Shown here in pieces: positions 5,796 through 9,547 of a DNA stretch of 9,547 bases. The stretch's first letter is position 1; each line of letters opens with the position of its first letter. Made by a program: the position numbers and the translations under genes. This stretch comes from Gemmatimonadota bacterium (GTDB lineage Bacteria; Gemmatimonadota; Gemmatimonadetes; Gemmatimonadales; Gemmatimonadaceae), in NCBI GenBank assembly GCA_029884515.1, contig JAOUHR010000047.1:1-9547 (forward strand), written 5' to 3'. The notes below the pieces were generated by a model. It saw only the letters and a list, made by a program, of their open reading frames with translations, was not told the DNA's origin and ran no database searches.

Positions 5796-7700
5796 GTGAC
5801 CCCGCATGCGCACGACTTCGATGTGATCGTGATCGGAGGTGGACACGCGGGCACCGAGGCCGCCGTGGCCGCCGCACGACGCGGCGCACGCGTCGCGCTC
5901 CTCACCAGTGCGCTCGAGACCATCGGCCAACTCTCCTGCAATCCCGCGATGGGCGGGATCGCCAAGGGCACGGTGATCCGCGAGATCGACGCGTTGGGCG
6001 GCGTGATGGGACGCGCCACCGACCTCGCGACCATCCAGTTCCGGATGCTGAACCGCGGAAAGGGCCCCGCCGTCTGGGCACCGCGCTCCCAGGCCGACCG
6101 AGGACTCTACCGGCGCGCGGTGCGGCGACTCGTCGAGTCGCAACCGAATGTCGTCACGCTGCAGGGCACGGCCGCACGGCTCCTCCTCGCCGGCGGCGCG
6201 GTGGCCGGTGTCGAGACCGCCGAAGGGCGCTGCTTCAGTTCCCGGACGGTGGTGATCACCACCGGCACCTTCCTGCGCGGCCGGATCCACATCGGCACGG
6301 GCGCTTCGGTGAGCGGCGGACGGGCGGGCGAGGCCGCGACCACTGCACTCGCCGAGCAGTTCGCCGAGTTCGGGCTCGAGACTGGCCGATTCAAGACGGG
6401 CACGCCGCCCCGTATCGACGGGCGGTCCGTGGCCTTTGAGCGGCTCGAGCGGCAGGACAGCGAGATCGAGCATTTCGATCACTCGTGGTCCGCCTTCTGG
6501 CCCTCGCCGCGCCGCAACGGCTCGGCAACGCGACACCCGGAGCAGCTCCCCTGCTGGATCACGTTCGTGGAGCGCAGAGCCAAGGACGTAGTGCGCGACC
6601 GGCTCGAGGAATCGGCGATGTACGGCGGCGCGATCGGCGCGCGCGGGCCGCGCTATTGCCCGAGCATCGAGGACAAGATCGTCCGGTTCCCCGATGCGGA
6701 GCGCCATCAGCTCTTCCTCGAGCCCGAGGGGCTCGACACGCACGAGCTCTACGTGAACGGCCTCTCCACCTCGCTCCCGGTGGACGCGCAAGTCGAGTTG
6801 CTCCGCGCGGTGCCCGGCCTCGAGCGCGCGGTGATGACGCGCGCCGGCTACGCGATCGAGTACGACTACGTGCCACCCACGCAGCTGCACCCGACGCTCG
6901 AGACGCGCGCGGTACGGGGGCTCTTCCTCGCCGGCCAGATCAACGGCACCACGGGCTACGAGGAAGCGGGGGGGCAGGGCGTTGTTGCCGGGCTCAACGC
7001 CGCGGCCCATGCGTGCGGGCTCGATCCGGTGGTCCTGGGCCGCGAGTCGTCGTACATCGGCGTGCTCGTGGACGACCTCGTGACTCGAGGGGTGGACGAG
7101 CCGTATCGCCTCTTCACCTCGCGCTCGGAGTTCCGGCTCACGGTGCGCCAGGACAACGCCCTGCCGCGCCTCTTCGCGACCGGCAGCGCGCTCGATCTCT
7201 ACTCGGCGGCGGAGCGCGCGTGTGCCGAGCGCCGGCTGGCCGACGAGGCGCGCGCGACGGTGCTCGCGCGCGAGACGAGCATCACCCCGGACCAGGCGGC
7301 AGGTGTGCTCGCGGCCGCCGGGGAGCGCACGCTCGCCCACGCCGTGCCGATCGTCGAGGTCGCGCGACGTCAGAAAGTAGCTCTTCGCGACTTATTTGCC
7401 GCCGTCGGCGCCGGTGCGGCACTCGAGCCCGAGGCGGTCCTGACGGCGGATCTCGAGCTCAAGTACGCAGGGTACCTGGCGCGGGAGCGGAACGCCGCCG
7501 ACCGGCTCCGGCGGCTCGCCAACTTCACGCTTCCTGCGGACGCCCCCTATCCGGCGATGCGGACCGTGAGCGTCGAAGCGCGACAGAAGCTCGCCGCGCG
7601 GAAGCCCGCAACGCTCGCGCAGGCCTCCAGCATCCCCGGCGTCAGTCCCGCCGACCTGCAGAATCTCGTCCTCGAAGTGGAGCGATGGCGACGCGGCTGA
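5796..7700 (+). CDS. mnmG: MnmG (GidA), tRNA U34 carboxymethylaminomethyl modification enzyme
   Basis: A 634-residue FAD-dependent enzyme, full length for the family. With MnmE it adds the carboxymethylaminomethyl group to uridine 34 of certain tRNAs, using methylenetetrahydrofolate, and so keeps decoding of split codon boxes accurate. Visible motifs: the FAD-binding GGGHAG (14-19); CNPAMGG with Cys48; GidA signature 1 GPRYCPSIEDKIVRF (284-298) with Cys288; signature 2 AGQINGTTGYEEAGGQG (379-395); and FTSRSEFRLTVRQDNA (440-455), followed by a helical C-terminal domain that contacts tRNA and MnmE (YAGYLARERN, SIPGVSP). All expected key residues are present. The GTG start is fixed by the N-terminal DFDVIVIGGG; a -10-like hexamer stands 6 nt upstream. 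The stop overlaps the next gene by 16 nt, suggesting co-transcription. The frequent partner rsmG (gidB) is not downstream here, and neither mnmE nor rsmG lies in the window. Confidence 0.97.
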   Translation: MTPHAHDFDVIVIGGGHAGTEAAVAAARRGARVALLTSALETIGQLSCNPAMGGIAKGTVIREIDALGGVMGRATDLATIQFRMLNRGKGPAVWAPRSQADRGLYRRAVRRLVESQPNVVTLQGTAARLLLAGGAVAGVETAEGRCFSSRTVVITTGTFLRGRIHIGTGASVSGGRAGEAATTALAEQFAEFGLETGRFKTGTPPRIDGRSVAFERLERQDSEIEHFDHSWSAFWPSPRRNGSATRHPEQLPCWITFVERRAKDVVRDRLEESAMYGGAIGARGPRYCPSIEDKIVRFPDAERHQLFLEPEGLDTHELYVNGLSTSLPVDAQVELLRAVPGLERAVMTRAGYAIEYDYVPPTQLHPTLETRAVRGLFLAGQINGTTGYEEAGGQGVVAGLNAAAHACGLDPVVLGRESSYIGVLVDDLVTRGVDEPYRLFTSRSEFRLTVRQDNALPRLFATGSALDLYSAAERACAERRLADEARATVLARETSITPDQAAGVLAAAGERTLAHAVPIVEVARRQKVALRDLFAAVGAGAALEPEAVLTADLELKYAGYLARERNAADRLRRLANFTLPADAPYPAMRTVSVEARQKLAARKPATLAQASSIPGVSPADLQNLVLEVERWRRG

Positions 7701-9547
7701 TCGCCCTCCTCGTGCTGGCGCTCTCGTTCCTCCCGGTGGCGAACCTCATCCCCGGCGGCGAGAGCGATCCGGAGTACGCGGCCCGCCTGCTCGACTGGGC
7801 GTACGGCTTCGCCCTCTGCGGCGGGATCGGCGGGCTGGTGGCATACCTCGCGCACATCCGGCGCCGCGGCATGAGTGCTGCCCTCGGCGATGCTTCGCCG
7901 GGCGAGCCGCTGCCGGAGCTGGCGACCCCGCGGGCAGTGGTCTCGGCTGATTCGTCAGCGGCTTCGGCGGCGGCCGGATTCGCGGGATTCGGTTTCCTGC
8001 TCGGTGCCGCGCTCCTCTCGCTCCTGCTGTTCAGCGTGATCGCGCACCTCGTCTTCTCGGCGCGTCCGCTCCTGATCGACGAGATCGTGCAGGTGCTCCA
8101 GGCGCGATGGTATGCGCAGGGGATGCTCGCCGTACCCGTGCCGCCGCTCCGCGAGTTCTTCTCCATCCTGCACCTCGTCGACCTGGGCGACATCGTCTAC
8201 AGCCAGTTTCCCGCCGGCGGGCCGGCGATGCTGGCGCTCGGATCGCTCGTGGGCGCCGAGTGGATCGTGGGGCCGGTGGCCGGCGCGGCGAGCGTGGTGC
8301 TGTTCGGACTGCTGCTCCGCCGCCTCGAGCCCGAGGCGTCCCGGCGGTGGCATCGCGGCGCGGTGGCGCTCTTCGCGCTGGCGCCCTTCGGCGCCTTCAT
8401 GTTCGGCTCGCACATGAACCACGTGACGACACTCGCCTGGCTGCTCCTCGCCGCCGTCGCGCTCGCGCGGGCGACCGAGCGCACGGATGCGCACCCGGGG
8501 TGGGGCCTGCTCACTGGGCTGGCTCTCGGCGCGGCGGCGACGATCCGTCCGCTGGATGGCGCGGCGTTCGCACTCCCGGCGGCGGCCTGGCTCGCCTGGC
8601 TCGCGTGGCACGCGTGGCACGCGCGGCGATCGCAGGCGGGCCTCCGGCCACTCGCGGGCTTCCTGCTCTCGGGCGTCGGCGTCGCGCTGCCCATGTCCGC
8701 GCTCTTCTGGGTGAACTGGCGTACCACGGGCAACCCGACGCTCTTCGGCTACGACCTGCTCTGGGGGAACGGCCATGCGCTGGGCTTCCACATGTCGCCG
8801 TGGGGTCCGATCCATACACCCGCGCGGGGCATCGAGTTGGTGAGCCTCAACTTCACGCGACTCTCCGTCTATCTCTTCGAGACGCCCTTCCCGGCGCTGC
8901 TGCCCGCCACCGCTGCACTCTGGTACGGGCGTGCGCTGCGACCGATGGACCGGTATCTCCTCGTCGCGTCGGCGTTCGTGGTGGCCGGCTATTGGGCGTA
9001 TTGGCACGATGGCTTCTACCTCGGCCCGCGGTTCATGCTGCCGCTGCTGCCGGTGCTCGTGCTGTGGAGCGCGCGGCTACCGCTGGCGCTCTCCGGCCGT
9101 GTGCGGCGCGGCTCGTCCTTGGCGCACGCGCTCGTGGCGACGTGCGTCGCGGGCGTCGCGTACGCGCTCGTGTCGATTGCGGTGGTGCGGGTCCCGCAGT
9201 ACCGCAACGGCATGACGTCCATGCGGGTGGACGTCGCGGCGGCGGCGCGGGCCGCGGGCGTGCAGGATGCGCTGGTACTGGTGAAGGAGAGCTGGGGAGC
9301 GCAACTCGTCGTCCGGATGTGGGAGGCGGGGATCACCCGGAGCGACACCGAGGTGCTCTATCGCAACGCGGATGCGTGCAAGCTCGAGCTCACCCTCGAC
9401 GGGATCGAGCGTGACGGCGTCCATGGCGCCGCGGCGCGCGCGCGCCTCGAGCCGCTCCGCGCGGATTCGAGTGCGCTCATCAAGAGTACGCGCTCGCCGG
9501 ACTTCACCGAACGCATGCTGCCGAACGCCACCTACCCGCCGGTATGC
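7685..9547 (+). CDS. Multi-span membrane protein, probable GT39/ArnT-like glycosyltransferase (partial, runs off the right edge)
   Basis: An open frame of 621 codons with no stop before the window ends. The ATG at 7685 overlaps the mnmG end by 16 nt, with GGAG just upstream. About ten or more hydrophobic helices are visible, at roughly 4-20, 40-57, 98-124, 178-212, 226-262, 273-310, 322-344, 403-413, 423-440, 449-468 and 479-502. Between the third and fourth comes a non-membrane loop with IDEIVQVLQARWYAQG (131-146) and SQFPAGGPAMLALG (173-186), the layout of GT-C (GT39/PMT/ArnT-like) enzymes, where an acidic DE pair (132-133) in the first large outer loop is catalytic. GSHMNHV (241-247) and IRPLD (287-291) are further conserved-looking spots. 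Residues about 503-621 form a non-membrane C-terminal domain. Such enzymes transfer sugars from polyprenyl-phosphate carriers outside the inner membrane. Donor and acceptor are unknown, and the assignment rests on topology and these motifs. Confidence 0.72.
   Translation, partial: MATRLIALLVLALSFLPVANLIPGGESDPEYAARLLDWAYGFALCGGIGGLVAYLAHIRRRGMSAALGDASPGEPLPELATPRAVVSADSSAASAAAGFAGFGFLLGAALLSLLLFSVIAHLVFSARPLLIDEIVQVLQARWYAQGMLAVPVPPLREFFSILHLVDLGDIVYSQFPAGGPAMLALGSLVGAEWIVGPVAGAASVVLFGLLLRRLEPEASRRWHRGAVALFALAPFGAFMFGSHMNHVTTLAWLLLAAVALARATERTDAHPGWGLLTGLALGAAATIRPLDGAAFALPAAAWLAWLAWHAWHARRSQAGLRPLAGFLLSGVGVALPMSALFWVNWRTTGNPTLFGYDLLWGNGHALGFHMSPWGPIHTPARGIELVSLNFTRLSVYLFETPFPALLPATAALWYGRALRPMDRYLLVASAFVVAGYWAYWHDGFYLGPRFMLPLLPVLVLWSARLPLALSGRVRRGSSLAHALVATCVAGVAYALVSIAVVRVPQYRNGMTSMRVDVAAAARAAGVQDALVLVKESWGAQLVVRMWEAGITRSDTEVLYRNADACKLELTLDGIERDGVHGAAARARLEPLRADSSALIKSTRSPDFTERMLPNATYPPVC
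8588..8623 (+). repeat. Tandem W-x-A repeat within a membrane helix
   Basis: Four consecutive 9-bp units encode WLA-WLA-WHA-WHA (residues 302-313) at the cytoplasm/membrane edge of a predicted helix in the glycosyltransferase. The units differ by one or a few bases and probably arose by slippage. Tryptophans at the membrane interface may anchor the helix. Confidence 0.6.

Noticed and set aside
5739..7340. Long minus-strand open frame antisense to mnmG, continuous with the 99-residue gene
   Set aside because: It is the mirror of mnmG codon bias, with Arg/His/Glu-rich low-quality sequence. Only the part after the ATG at 5738 looks like a protein.
8107..9414. 435-codon plus-strand frame and a 350-codon minus-strand frame (7955-9007) over the right end
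   Set aside because: Both are Arg/Ala-rich shadows of the 621-codon membrane protein frame starting at 7685, which has coherent transmembrane helices.

Overview
This is a GC-rich window (roughly two thirds G+C by eye) of bacterial chromosome with tightly packed housekeeping and accessory metabolic genes. Frequent GTG/TTG starts, GC-biased third positions and the overall look of the proteins are compatible with Gemmatimonadota. That placement is an inference from general resemblance, not from a marker gene. I see no rRNA, tRNA, CRISPR array, insertion sequence or phage gene.

Layout. Positions 1-35 hold no recognisable gene. On the minus strand lie a winged-helix regulator (36-560) with its own promoter and operator, then a two-gene unit transcribed toward it: an ArsC/Spx-fold protein without any cysteine (1653-2012), coupled by an ATGA overlap to a TerC-family membrane protein (646-1656). 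Divergent from that unit, with only 23 bp between start codons, the plus strand carries a YheT-type alpha/beta hydrolase (2036-3052) and a membrane fatty-acid desaturase (about 3121-4308). The desaturase has its own -10 element and a Fur-box-like palindrome. After a hairpin terminator comes a lipoprotein of the dienelactone-hydrolase family (4416-5384). It converges on a 99-residue unrecognised protein on the minus strand (5439-5738), and the two share an 18-bp perfect stem-loop. Divergent from the small gene is mnmG (5796-7700), for tRNA wobble-uridine modification. Its end overlaps the start of a multi-membrane-span protein resembling GT39-type glycosyltransferases (7685 to beyond the right edge).

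How the genes work together. YheT and the desaturase are both plausibly lipid-related. The TerC protein and its ArsC-fold partner probably form a metal-homeostasis or stress unit. MnmG and the membrane glycosyltransferase are joined only by position. There is no single obvious new pathway.

The most interesting signals are regulatory or concern lost active sites: the operator over the -10 of an apparently leaderless regulator gene, a Fur-like site over the promoter of an iron enzyme, the cysteine-free ArsC homologue coupled to TerC, and -10-like hexamers 5-6 nt before three start codons, suggesting leaderless mRNAs. Many long open frames lie antisense to these genes. They are by-products of GC-rich codon use and are left out.
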